This document shows, piece by piece, positions 46,797 through 57,528 of a stretch of 64,000 nt of DNA. Position 1 is the stretch's first letter. Each line of letters opens with the position of its first letter. The stretch covers positions 766,463-830,462 of the forward strand of contig NW_003314266.1 in the NCBI RefSeq assembly GCF_000143415.4. Reading direction: 5' to 3'. The DNA is from Selaginella moellendorffii. Lineage: Eukaryota; Streptophyta; Lycopodiopsida; Selaginellales; Selaginellaceae. The notes under the pieces are model-generated. The model ran no database searches. It worked only from the letters and a program-made list of their open reading frames with translations, and was not told the origin of the DNA. The position numbers and the translations under genes were made by a program.

Positions 46797-47350
46797 AATG
46801 GCTAATGAGCCTCCCAGCCATCTCTTAACTGAGAAATATATATACATAGCTCAAAAATATTTTTATTTTTAATGAAACTTATGATCCTATAGTCTATCCT
46901 TTACTTTTACCATTTGGTGATAAAGGTTAGCATGAAAAAATGCACATTTAACACTACTTCAATACTATGTATATCAATTATCTCCACAAGATAGCATTAA
47001 CAATTCTTTTCTTTATGATCAATTGTTATGTCCTGATAAGCTCACTCAACAATTTATGGTTGATACTTATGTAAAGAGTGAATTTAACAATCTTTTTTTT
47101 TTTACACTCATCAAAAACACTTAAAAATGGATTACTACATAAGTCTATCCTTGCATTAGGCCATCGGTATGCCAAAATAGCACCAAACTTTGTTTAGTTT
47201 TATTTTGTGTATTAGTCTTGATGTTGGGATGTTGAATACTCTAGAACTATTCCTATATCACTTAGTGCTCTTGCTCTTTCACTCCTTGAGCTATATTTAT
47301 TTTACAAAAGAGAAATGCTCTAAAAATGAAACAATGTTAACAAAATGGTT
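46797..47350 (+). mobile_element. Helitron replicase fragment (Helitron-like N), right arm
   Basis: Plus-strand reading near 46945-47080 gives LLQYYVYQLSPQDSINNSF and then PDKLTQQFMVDTYVKSEFNN. This resembles the Helitron-like N motif (LLQYYxFxxHxR ... RLFQQYxVDxYVKIE). At 47325-47365 KNETMLTKWFKLNIHE resembles the next conserved block (KTMFTEWFKLNxxD). Between them is an insert related to the B LTR (47155-47295). Helitrons move by rolling-circle replication using this HUH-type Rep protein, but the catalytic part is not preserved here. Confidence 0.6.
47155..47295 (+). mobile_element. Decayed fragment of the B LTR
   Basis: GCATTAGGCCATCGGTATGC and the following bases match the B LTR at about 22567-22710 (GTTAGGCCACCGGTATGC), with many C to T changes. 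It sits inside the Helitron fragment. Confidence 0.7.
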
Positions 47351-47465
47351 TAAACTTAATATACATGAGATATATATATATATATATATCTAGCAGAGAT
47401 GCCAGCTCTGCTAGAAGATATAGCATACCCATTCTTTTCTAATTTTACAATATTAAAATTTTTGA

Positions 47466-48635
47466 TTGTATAAAAAGTTAAATTTATCTAAATTTTTTAA
47501 CTATTCATCTCCAAATAAATGCACAATAATGCAATTAGATAATAATGCAAGTGTTGGGGAAGATAAGATTATTTATTTTATCATCAATAAATCTGAATTT
47601 GATGTTTTAATTGCCTTTATAAAAAAAGGTGAACAACCCTATATACATCCACAGTTTTCACAAAACTAAAGAATTATAGGCTACCAAAAAATAATAGGTT
47701 AGTTTAGAGAAATTATAATTTTAATTGTGCACTGAATTAAATTCTTTTTATCTGAACTGTAATAATGCCTCTAACATTCATAGTTTACTAAAGAATAATA
47801 GAATTTCTATTATATGTCTAGTTTTACATTTAAAATTATACATAAGCAAGGTTATCTAGTTTACTACCACATTTGTATTAAACCTCATAAGCCAGTAGTG
47901 GAGAATGGTTTTAGACATATTGAGAAAGTAATGCATCTTGAAGTTAAAATATCAATAGTTTAATAAATGTTTGTCCATATATATTTGTAATTATGAAAAA
48001 AGTAAGCTTATCTAAAGATATTTATGAACATAATAAGGATTTATACCCACTTGCTATAAAACGTTTACACTTTATTTAGTGAATTTTTCTTATTATTTTT
48101 AATCTTTAATTCAGATACTATTCATAAGATTAAATGAAATCTCCATACCATTACTACACTTTTCTCAAACGTTTTTTAAATGTCATCCCAGACCTATACA
48201 AACTCCAAGAAGTAGCTTTCTTACCTCCAACTTTGCACCAATTATATAATCTTCATTAACCTCTAGTATGTATTATATAAAAGTTTATAGTGCACAAAAG
48301 AGAGTGTCATACATTTTTCCCAAGGTTCATATTGTTTAATGTCAATGCTATGGATAAAGAGAGGATAACACTATTATTGGTTCAGTGCTTGCAGAAATAT
48401 GCTCTGATCCTTGACTAAAAAAGGAAAAAAAGTAAAAGTTTGAAATGTTGTGGCCATTACCATGGCAATTTGTCAACAAAACAGTGTTTGTGATATATGC
48501 AATGACACCAGTTTTAGAGCCCTCAGCAATTAATCTCAAGTGCAAGGATATCTTGGATGGACAATAATTATCTTGGAACCCATAAATTATATGAGACACA
48601 AAATATATGATGTATGGACATCCTATCAGCTTAGT
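47466..48635. other. AT-rich, possible Helitron remnants
   Basis: The frame 47466-47669 (67 codons) contains DNNASVGEDKI and may be more of the Helitron protein, but this is not certain. The rest is AT-rich with no recognisable coding. Confidence 0.35.
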
Positions 48636-48639
48636 CCTC

Positions 48640-49262
48640 TCCTAACTTGCCTATAGTCTCCAAAAGTTCTTGGACAACCTTCTTGCTGCATCAACACAAA
48701 GAGTTCCAAAGCTACCATTGGTTTCCTGACCTGGCCATCTCCTAGGATGATTGCCGTAGACACCACATTGTTACGTGGAATCCTGTAGCATTCAACACTT
48801 GACATACATATCTACCAAGCTACTCGACACGAAGATATCTTCTTCGAATCCATTCTTCACATCCAGGCAATGGATTTCTGCCCCCTTCTCTAAACAGCTC
48901 TTTCTCAAGCTCTTGCAATCCTGGCCCTTGGCAGCCAGATTCCAGCAGGCAGTAAGCGCCGCGAGGATAGTCGATCAATCCAGCAAACTGGTGCAGTGCT
49001 GGGGCTGCTGGAACAGTCCTAACACGAGCTCAAATTCCCCGTTCTGCGCGTATCCCAGCATGAGAGTGCTCCAGGAGATGAGATTCTGGCTGGGCATGGT
49101 GTCGAAGACTTGGCCATGCTGCCACATTGGATTGGGTCGCATTGCCATGGATGATCCTTCCTCGCTCCACCTGCTGACATATTCCTTGAGTGCCAGAGGT
49201 GAGAAGACACTGATAAAAACTAAAGCGAGGGACAATGTAATCAAATTCCAAGGTTTCGCTTC
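48640..49262 (-). pseudogene. Pentatricopeptide repeat (PPR) protein pseudogene
   Basis: PPR proteins bind organellar RNA. On the minus strand, pieces in more than one frame read VFDTMPSQNLISWSTLMLGY and AQNGEFELVLGLFQQ, then KGAEIHCLDVKNGFEEDIF and VSSSLVDMYVKC, then NVVSTAIILGDGQVRKPMVAL. These match the PLS-type repeat consensus (VFDxMPxRNxxSWxxMIxGYAQNG; G-x-x-IH ... SLVDMYxKCG). Stops and frame changes break it, and neither a start nor a DYW end is present. Confidence 0.8.
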
Positions 49263-49263
49263 T

Positions 49264-49740
49264 TGATCCAGGGAGCACCCAGCAATGTGGGCGACATCTT
49301 GTCCGACTGCACGGCTTGCGCTTGCCAGGCTTGTGAGGGATTAGCGAGGAGCATCTCTCGCCGATCGGCAAGAATCACGTATTGCAGCCTCTTCGTGCTC
49401 TCCTTGCTGCTCGCATGGATGCTGCGTGACCTCACGTGAGAAAATCCCGTGTAAGTTCTTGTGATGTGCAACAACACCTTATCTTTTTTTGGCTTGTGGC
49501 AGGGATCACCTGGCAAGGATTGGTTTGGCACACAATCTGTTCTATGCGTGAGCTTTGGGAGTTTGGCGCTGCTTATGTTTGGAGTTAAGTACCAAAGCAA
49601 TCACAGGGACTCTTGGTATCGTGGCAACTGAATGATCAAGCTTATCATCTGGTCTGGTCTCACTGTGCTTTGACATTGTGGATGCTGACGGTATATCTAG
49701 GGCTTTTTTCTTGGATTTACAACCATAGTTTCTTTGTTCT
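49264..49740 (+). pseudogene. SERINC (serine incorporator) family pseudogene, 5' part
   Basis: SERINC proteins are multi-pass membrane proteins linked to serine-derived lipids. The frame SNVGDILSDCTACACQACEG, LARSISRRSARITYCSLFVL, SLLLAWMLRD (to about 49434) is the family N-terminus with its Cys-rich stretch and first membrane segment. A short intron (GTGAGA...GGCAG, to about 49503) leads to SPGKDWFGTQSVLCVSFGSL and GVKYQSNHRDSWYRGN, then a TGA where the family has Trp, then MIKLIIW. The start codon, the remaining exons and most membrane segments are missing. Confidence 0.82.
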
Positions 49741-50191
49741 TCTGGCAGGAAGACTGTCGACATACAACTCTGATTCGGCAGAAAATCAAGTCAGCGGGCA
49801 TGCACTTGATCTTTGGCTTCTTATACTGCCTTTCTTAGGATCTGACAGGGACGGATGCCTCTGGCAGTACATCCTCTTCTACAAAATAGATCAGAAGAAT
49901 GCAAAAGGCTATAAATTTGAAAATGGTGCAGAGACAATGAGAATGCCAAATGCTGCAAATCTGTGTAACATAACGTGCTATAAGTCAGATTGGTGGCCTT
50001 GTCGAGCACGCAAATTCCTAGCCAAATAACGTTATGTAATTTTATTTTGATCTGAGTTTCAAGGGTGGTATTTTCAATAACCTATTTTGTGACACTCAAC
50101 ACATGCTTCAGATTCAATGAAACCATTCCAAAAGACAAATGGGTCTCGTAGTAGCTCACAGTTCATTTCACACTGCCTGGTGTTCATTGTT

Positions 50192-50560
50192 TTATAATGT
50201 GCTACAATCTTGACTCTGAAAGAAGTTTATTTGATCTTTTTTTTCCTTATGCCCTTGCAATTGGAAGACCTTTAATTCAAGGGCCATTACCTTATTTTGC
50301 AGCTGCTGTAGCTCTGAGTCTTTTGCCACTGAGGGTTTCTGCATGGAACCAATCCAATCAAAGCTGAGTAAGGAAGAAACTTTTACCTGCAAGTTAATGC
50401 CTGCCACATCTATGTATCCTACACCGCATGAAACGCCTTCACGCCACTCCATATCTGGGGAAAAAAAAAAAAAACCATCAGTATTATGCTAATGCCACCA
50501 CCCTGGCCCATCAGTGCATAGTTTAGAGATGTCTTTCCAGCACCCTGTCGTGCCACTTGA
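50192..50560 (-). pseudogene. Gene fragment with P-loop-like motif, family unknown
   Basis: On the minus strand three pieces separated by plausible short introns read VARQGAGKTSLNYALMGQ (A-x4-GKT, a possible Walker A), MEWREGVSCGVGYIDVAGIN, and a coiled-coil-like KDSELQQLQNKVMALELKV. I do not recognise the protein. No start or further motifs are present. Confidence 0.35.
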
Positions 50561-50569
50561 TTAGTAACA

Positions 50570-51060
50570 TAAGTGAACAGAATAAAAAACTACGTGATTT
50601 AGCTATGCAACGGTAAACACCAGACATATAGCTCAGAATTGCAGACCAGTCTTGCTGCACTACCTACACTGTCACCAAAACTTTCCACAGCCAAGTCAAA
50701 GTGCGAGTCTCCAAGGTCAGAGCAAGACTGCAAAACACAACATATCAAGACTAATCAATCCTCAGTTATATTACCTGGTAGAGTTTCCTCCAAGGATCCC
50801 CTTGCAACTGAAGAGGTCCCTGGGATCCACAACGCCCTTCATTGCGTTCATGCTGGGCTGTCAATGTCTCCATAGACAGTAGCTCGAAGCCACATGATGT
50901 GTGTGCATTCCAGAAGAGAGTTCACATGTGTGAATCCACAGTGAAGTTGTAGAGGAACTATTAGCCTCGCTTGAGAGGACACTGCGTGACATAGCCAGGC
51001 CATTGAACCAGGGATTCCTAAATTGCCATGTGAAAGAGCATTAGATCACAGAATGTTTTG
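50570..51060. other. No identified feature
   Basis: Only short overlapping open frames (to 78 codons). Nothing recognisable. Confidence 0.35.
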
Positions 51061-51064
51061 GAAA

Positions 51065-51600
51065 GTTTGAGACCCACCAATGGATCAACATCTTGCCAGT
51101 GTTCGTTACTGTGATGAGAAGCTGGTGAGGTGGCTGGGAAGAACAAAGAACATTATCACTGTCAATGGCAAGCTCCCAGGACCAACGATCTATGCCAACG
51201 TCGGTCGAGCTTACAACCTGGGTGGTGGCAATTCGATGAGCTTTCGATACATATTTAAGCAAACTGACCTGGAAGTCATAGACTTTGGTTGTTTCATTTT
51301 GAGCAGCCACCAGATCATAGCTCCAAAGAGGACCACAACTGCGAGGCAAGCACTCGAGATCACGCATGTCACTCCTTGTCCATGCTTTGTGGGATGTTGA
51401 TCTTGTCTGCAAAGATGCCAGGCTCCGCAAGCTCCCGGAGAATCTAGTTGTGTAGCTTGTGTGATTGAAGAAGGGTTGCATCAGAGTATCGGGTGTTGCA
51501 AATGCGGAGGATTTCATGTTGCAGGCAAGCACAGGGGGCAGTGGTGGTGGTGATGTAGGGGATGCACGGACATGTATGGCACTGCGGACATGAAGTAGCA
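51065..51600. pseudogene. Probable laccase (multicopper oxidase) fragments on both strands
   Basis: Plus strand 51138-51215 reads RTKNIITVNGKLPGPTIYAN, the laccase N-terminal signature (x-VNGxFPGPTIYA). Minus-strand pieces at 51065-51138 (LLITVTNTGKMLIHWW, compare VTNxxxYNxTIHWHG) and at 51415-51500 (FNHTSYTTRFSGSLRSLAS, compare FNDTxxxxxFxxxLRSLAS) resemble other laccase segments. The mixed orientation suggests a rearranged pseudogene. The plus-strand exon is the strongest part; the minus-strand matches could be partly chance. Confidence 0.4.
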
Positions 51601-51607
51601 CGCGCAT

Positions 51608-54600
51608 GGCTGGTCCATGGTGATGACGATGGTTGTGGTCTGCTCGGGAGTGAGGAGAATCAACAAAAATTCAGTTAACCGCTTATAATCTCTTGCACTT
51701 CATGTTTTTTTCCTTGTTTCAACCTACAATTTTATGAGCTCTTCAAAGAGCTGTTGTTTAGGTGGATCACAATCATTCTTGCTGGGGTGCAGGACTTGTT
51801 TGAAAAAAGAATGCTTCATAGCAAGCATGGACACAACTTCCTGTCTAATATTTCCATCAAAATAGCGCACAAATGGGGTGAGTTATCAAAAAAAAAAACG
51901 CTTAAAGCAGGCAGGCAAGAATGTAACAATGACCTTGTAAGACAATTGAGACTTAGAAACAAAACCAAACTTTGTCATACCAAACTATAAACTCTGAAGT
52001 AATAGCTTCAAGCTTGTGCCCCAGTGGACATGGTGTGCTTGAATGTCCAATCTACACCGAATAAGTGTGAGAGGCTGATATATATGGAGAGCGATCTGCG
52101 AGCACAAGTTTGTGAGCACGGCAGGATGTGACTTTTTCTTTGGAGTAGACATCCACACCTGTCAAGCATTTAAAATTGTTGCCAACTTTAAAAAATGGCT
52201 CATGTTTGGACTTCGAGAACACTAACATCGAAATTTCGTCATTAATTCTTATTAACTTTGATAATCAGACACTTGATCGGGAATGTTGTTCAATACAAAA
52301 AATTGTGCGTTCACTCTTGCTACAAAATTTATGAACAGAATTGAAGTTTGTCACTATGAAGTTCCATGTTGTGCTAAATGTGTTGCTAAATTATGCTGCT
52401 GGATCTTTGGAATGAAAATTTTATTGAACCACTGCCTCTCATGCCTTAGGGCTGCTAAAGAGATGATTCATCACCAACAGGGTAAGCTAAAAATTACATT
52501 TGGCACAAATATTTATGGAGGGAGTCAGGGACAATCTTGTTCCACCAAGAACGTAGTAGGTCCTAGTAATTATTGACAGCCTCAACATAACAGCAGAGGA
52601 ATGTTATTGAGTGGCATTCCAAGGTGTTATTTCTTGTTTTTCTGGACAATTACATGACAAATCAAATTTATTTGATTTGAACATTATACTAATGATAACA
52701 TGATTTTAGAGAAGATTTGCTTTGTGGAAGTCGTTCTAAGGGCTCTATTCTATTTTTGAGATTTACTTTTGAGACTGTTTTACAATTTTGCAAAAGTTAA
52801 ATTTGCAGGATTCATGGTAGGCAATGAGAATCCTGGGTAGTGGTCCTCAGGAGATGCAAGAGGAAAGCTTCTTGCCTGAGCCAATAGTGGTGATGCTTTT
52901 TGCTTACTTGAGGCATTGCTGCTTGTCCAAAGCAAAACTTGTCTCCTCCCATGCAGAGACTCTGTCAGCTCGTCAAGGTATAGTTTACCATTGACGGAGA
53001 GTTTTACTGTTGGCTCTGATCTCACACGACCCATACTTCACAGACTACTCTGTGACTTTGAAGAACTTCAATCACTTTGCCCAAGTTGCCATCCTGGGTA
53101 GTGGTTTGATCACGTCCTCAGGAGATACAACATGAAAGCTTCTTGCCTGAGCTGCATGTATAGTGGTGATGCTTTTTTCTTTCATAGAAACGTGTCTTTA
53201 TTTTCAACATAGCTTCTTGCCTGAGCCGCGTGTATAGTGGTGATGTTCATCGAAACGGGGAAAGCAAAAGAATAAAAAAGGTTGTCTTTATTTTCAAATT
53301 TTTGCCATATTCGGTAACTCCTGCCAGTTCAAACATTCAGATGTGACAGAAAAGATAATGTAAGTGAATAAATGGACATCAGAATCAGGAAAATGAATAG
53401 CCTGAAATGAAATTCGTTTTGTGTGAAGTCATCATATCTTTCGCCATCAAAGGTTGTGTTTGTCTCCTCATACAATTTTTTTTACATCAGTCTTCTAAAA
53501 TCTTCCAATGCTATCTGGAAATGGATTCTTGTTCAGGATTTGTGTGAGGTTTTCGAAGCTTGGCAAATAAATTATTTGTCAATTCAGGCACATACCTTTC
53601 CTCTTCTTGCCTATCTAGCCAGTGCTGTGCCATCTGCCACTGCGAGAGTTTTAGAAACCATGCAGTGATGATGATAAGAGAATATGCAAATCAAAAGCAC
53701 CTAATTCTTTGATGTGAAATTACCAAGTCGTTTGGTCATGTGTATACTCTCTCATGAAGAGAGTATCTTTTTTTTGTACAGCGAGCAGCATCATTCAGAA
53801 AATTGCAGCAATCCTTTGGGTGAAGAACTAATTCCAAGCTTTGAGCCCTTTTTCAGTGTGTCATCATGTCATAAAGGATGAAATAAAGAGTGATGTCAAG
53901 CTACCACGGGTGGCACCAATTTGCGTGGTCTTGTAGAACAGCTTTTCACACTCGTCCTTTTTGGAGGTTAAAATAGGTTCATATTGCAAGGGAACACAGA
54001 AGAGTAAGTGCAAAACAATAGAAAAACTTTGAGCATACCTGGCTTGGAGTTAAGCATGCCCCTGTGACACACATACACACAGATATATATATATATATAT
54101 ATAAAGAAGCCATTATCATAGGTGGGAACAGATTGATTGATATAAAGTATATAGCTTGCAAGTATTTGTTTATATTGTAAAAGGGCTGCTTGTTAATATT
54201 GTAGGATGGGTAAAAAAATAAAATCACATTCAAGTGTAGAAGCATTTCCATTTTCATTAGAAGTATTTTCAAGTATAAAAGTATTTTCATTTCCATTTGT
54301 TCAAGTGTCAGAGCACATGTTCAAATGTAATTTGATTTTCATTAGAAGTTTGCAAATGCCTATAAGGCATATTCTATTGCCCTATGTTTTGAAGGATGTG
54401 TAGGAGGCAAGCTATATTACTTTTTATAAAGTTTATAAGGGTACGAAAAAAGAAAAGATTAGGTACAATAAGAGAAAGGGGAAATTTGCCAAATGAAGAC
54501 AGCCACACTAAATAAATGCCCTAAAAGGAAATAACTAGCAAGAGTTAAATGCATATTCCTTGCAAGTGCCATTTGTGACACCTCAAGTCAGCTGAGTGCA

Positions 54601-54950
54601 CTAAGCCGAGCAATAGGCATGCTATGTGATAACAATAATTTCTTGAAGTGAAAACCATCTTGACTCAAAACATAACTCACTAGATGGCAAAGATAAAAGC
54701 TTAAAGAGTTTACAAGGGATGGCAAGTACTTTCAAAATCCACATTAGACCAAGATATCAAAGGTTCCACCATAAATGTGTGTACGTGTGTGTGTAGTGAT
54801 TTTCCTTTTATGATTAGTTTTAACACTTCTATCCAACATTGTAATTAACAAAACATTTAGCAACTTTGCAAAACAAAGTCTAATATGCCTTCATTTGCTC
54901 ATGAAGTTGAAGTTCTTTTAGACAATTCAGTTTAATAGAGTTTAATAGCC
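51608..54950. other. Unassigned AT-rich sequence with a short dispersed repeat
   Basis: No recognisable genes. A ~40-bp motif containing AGCTTCTTGCCTGAGC and TAGTGGTGATG occurs three times (about 52863, 53141, 53212). A TA microsatellite lies at about 54081-54103. Confidence 0.45.
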
Positions 54951-54954
54951 AAGA

Positions 54955-55480
54955 ATCACTATAATATATATAATTTTCACACTTTACCCTATATGATTTA
55001 CCATAAAATAATGACAGAGCATAACCAAACCCTTAGACATGTGGGCCAAGGGCATCTAAGTTTCAAAGCCTTAAGCCACTAAACAAAAGAATAAAACCAA
55101 ATATACAACCAAATAGGAATTGAAGCACTCAATAACTCATAAGCGTATAACCTAAGGAGTGAAAAAACATGAGTATTAAGTGATATAAGAATAGTCCTAG
55201 CATATTTAACATCTCAACACCAAGACCAACACTCAAAACAAAGCCAAAAATCATTATAGTGCATATAATTTTCACACTTTACTTTATGGTAATTTACCAC
55301 CATGGGATAACTACAGAGTGGAATCAACCCTTGGACATATTGGCCAAGGGCAATGGAGTGGAATTTAAATTTCAGAGCCTTGGGCTATTGAACAAAGAAA
55401 CAAAGCTAAACATACAACCAAGGAGCAAGGGAATTGAAGCACAGAATAATATATGAGTACATTTTAAAATTTAGTAGGTG
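54955..55480 (-). mobile_element. Two tandem decayed fragments of the B LTR
   Basis: 54955-55250 and 55255-55480 both follow the reverse complement of the 3' part of the B LTR (compare 18053-18370): TAACTACAGAG, then AAATTTCAGAGCCTTGGGC, then AAACAAAGAAACAAAG. Each restarts at the same point of the LTR, so the fragment itself is duplicated. Heavily C to T decayed. Confidence 0.7.
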
Positions 55481-55789
55481 AACAAGTAGACATATCATAG
55501 CTTACAAACAACCATGCAATTTGAATTTAAACAACTACCAAATAGATTTAGGGGCTGAAACATATCAAGTATTCAAAATAATTTATTATTCATCCCAAGG
55601 TATCAGTATATTTAGACATTTAGGATTGTATATGAAAGTAAAAAAAATATCCTAATTTTGAATAATGAATAACTATTGTCATGGCATCTTGATAATTTTG
55701 TTACATGGCATTAAAACTGGAGGAAAATATAACTAATTTTCCAGGATGTGCATTTTGATCAAAAGCCAGATTAGCAATATAATCCATCA

Positions 55790-56050
55790 AGCCTACAAAA
55801 TTTGACTCTAAGTTGTTTTTTATGTGTTGACAATATTCTAATTTATTCCCTTCAACTTTAACAAACGCATCAATAATGTATTGTTAAGTGAGCTTGCTAG
55901 CATATAAATTTGATCATAACCAATGTGTCAAGAATCTATTTTAGAGAGAAAATATGCATAATATTGAAGTAAAGTGATATAGTGTTGTGAACTTATCATT
56001 GAAAGTGCCATGCATGGTCACCATAAAGAAATATTAAAGGGTATACCATT
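55790..56050 (-). mobile_element. Helitron-like N fragment, minus strand
   Basis: Similar in sequence and orientation to the left arm at 45405-45765 (AATAATGTATTGTTAAGTGAGCTTGC versus CCATAAATTGTTGAGTGAGCTTATC). Strongly decayed. Confidence 0.5.
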
Positions 56051-56059
56051 GGATTTAAA

Positions 56060-57180
56060 TAGGTATTGAAAGTATTTTATTGCATAATGGCCAAGCCTCA
56101 CATGCTGCTTTTAAACTTCTTATTCCAATTAATGAAGTATCAACATCATCTATAACACTTAATAGTGGAGTTGGAAGAAAACTTAAAGAAACTAACTTAA
56201 TTATTTTGGATGAAATAAGTATTGTTGATATACATGTTTTTACTAATGTTGAATGTTGTTTAAAAGAAATCAAATAAAACAATACTTTTGGTGGAATTAT
56301 TGTTATTACAAGTGGTGACTTTTGACAAATTTTACCTATTGTCCCTTGAGCACTAATAGTTTCTCATTCTATCAAAATGCAGATTGTGGCCATTATTCAC
56401 AAAACCATCAATTAAAAAGAATATGAAACTTACATCATATGACTCTTCATGGGGTGAGTGGTTATTACAAGGTGGAGATGGAAATAATTATTTTTCACAC
56501 CCACCACTTCCTGTTGATTCAATTAAATTATCTTTAGTTAAAGCTTCTCTTATAGATTTTATCTTTCAAAATCCTAATGACATTTCAAGCGCAAAGTTAT
56601 TCTTACCCCACTCAATGATGATTCAGCAATTTTATCATCTCTTTATTAAAAGGTTATACATACACTTTCAGACATATTGACTATGTTGACATAGAAATAG
56701 AAAATCTATAAGATTTTCCAGAATTTTTAAATTCTATTACACCCTCTGGACTCGCTCCACACAAATTAATTCTTAAGGAAGGTGCTAGATTCATCCTTTT
56801 GCTTTGCAATGGTACATGCCTCTTGCTTAAAAGAGCATCCACTGTAATTTTAGACAGTGAGATAATCACTGGACAATTCAAAGGGTCAAGAGCTTATCCC
56901 TCAAATACATTGTCATCCTCTGATGCTGCCATTCAGAATGTTAAGAAGACAATTTCCCATCCCTTTAGGTTATTGCCTTACCAGGATAAACATTTGACTA
57001 TGTCAGACTATACTTGCCACATTCAGCTTTTACACATGGTCAGTTATATGTGGCTCTATCTAGAACCACATCTCCATCTAGCCTTATCAAAGCATAAAAC
57101 ACAAGGTAGAAGCTGGCCTTGGTGACGTTATTTTCACAATAAACACTGTACAGAGAAATATTACATGTAAGCATTTTTCT
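56060..57180 (+). pseudogene. Helitron PIF1-type helicase, C-terminal half, decayed
   Basis: The helicase domain of the Helitron RepHel transposase, which unwinds DNA during rolling-circle transposition. Read in order: LASHAAFKLLIPINE, GVGRKLKETNLIILDE (Walker B), FGGIIVITSGDF with QILPIVP (compare GGDFRQILPV), WGEWLLQGGDGN, then KLILKEGARF (about 56767), LDSEIITGQFKGSRAY (about 56855) and ISHPFRLLPYQDKHLT, the last shared motifs before SQG. At least three frame changes and several stops are needed. The Walker A region is missing. It ends about 350 bp upstream of TPS2. Confidence 0.82.
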
Positions 57181-57528
57181 TTTCTATCACATCCACTAAC
57201 ACTTCTCCCACTCCAAGTTGATTAGTGCTACCTTTGTGTTCTTCCTTTGCACCTTGACTGCCATAAAAAACGAGGCATTGTTATCGAGTGACTATGTTTT
57301 TTAGCTTTTTTGACCCAGGTCAATTTTTAACAAATCAGTTCCAATTGCTGTCATACACTAGCTTTTTGTACGAGAGCCTGGGGATCTGATTGAGTATATT
57401 TTCTAGCAATAGTGACCTTGCCAACCGGCCAGCTCCTGCTAGGCAATTTCTAGTCTATGTATAATACCCTCTCTCCAAGGAACAAAGTGGCATATAACTT
57501 GAAGAGTGCTAATTGGATATCGGCAAAG
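57181..57528. promoter_or_regulatory. Upstream region of TPS2
   Basis: About 350 bp between the Helitron remnant and the TPS2 start codon. The last ~70 bp resemble the corresponding stretch before TPS1 (both contain AACAAAGTGGC, at 33977 and 57481), so the duplicated unit begins before the start codon. No clear core promoter element was seen. Confidence 0.4.

Noticed and set aside
45405-47145. Inverted arms as terminal inverted repeats of a cut-and-paste transposon
   Set aside because: The arms encode Helitron-like N motifs, show no terminal duplication, and the spacer has no transposase.
47390-47414. Short hairpin CTAGCAGAG/CTCTGCTAG as a Helitron 3' terminus
   Set aside because: No CTRR end follows at the expected distance, and a 9-bp stem next to an AT microsatellite is weak evidence.
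51041-51607. 188-codon minus-strand open frame as a real gene
   Set aside because: It overlaps the plus-strand laccase-like exon and reads Ser/Thr/Arg-rich mixed sequence; only short parts resemble laccase, so it is treated as part of a rearranged pseudogene.
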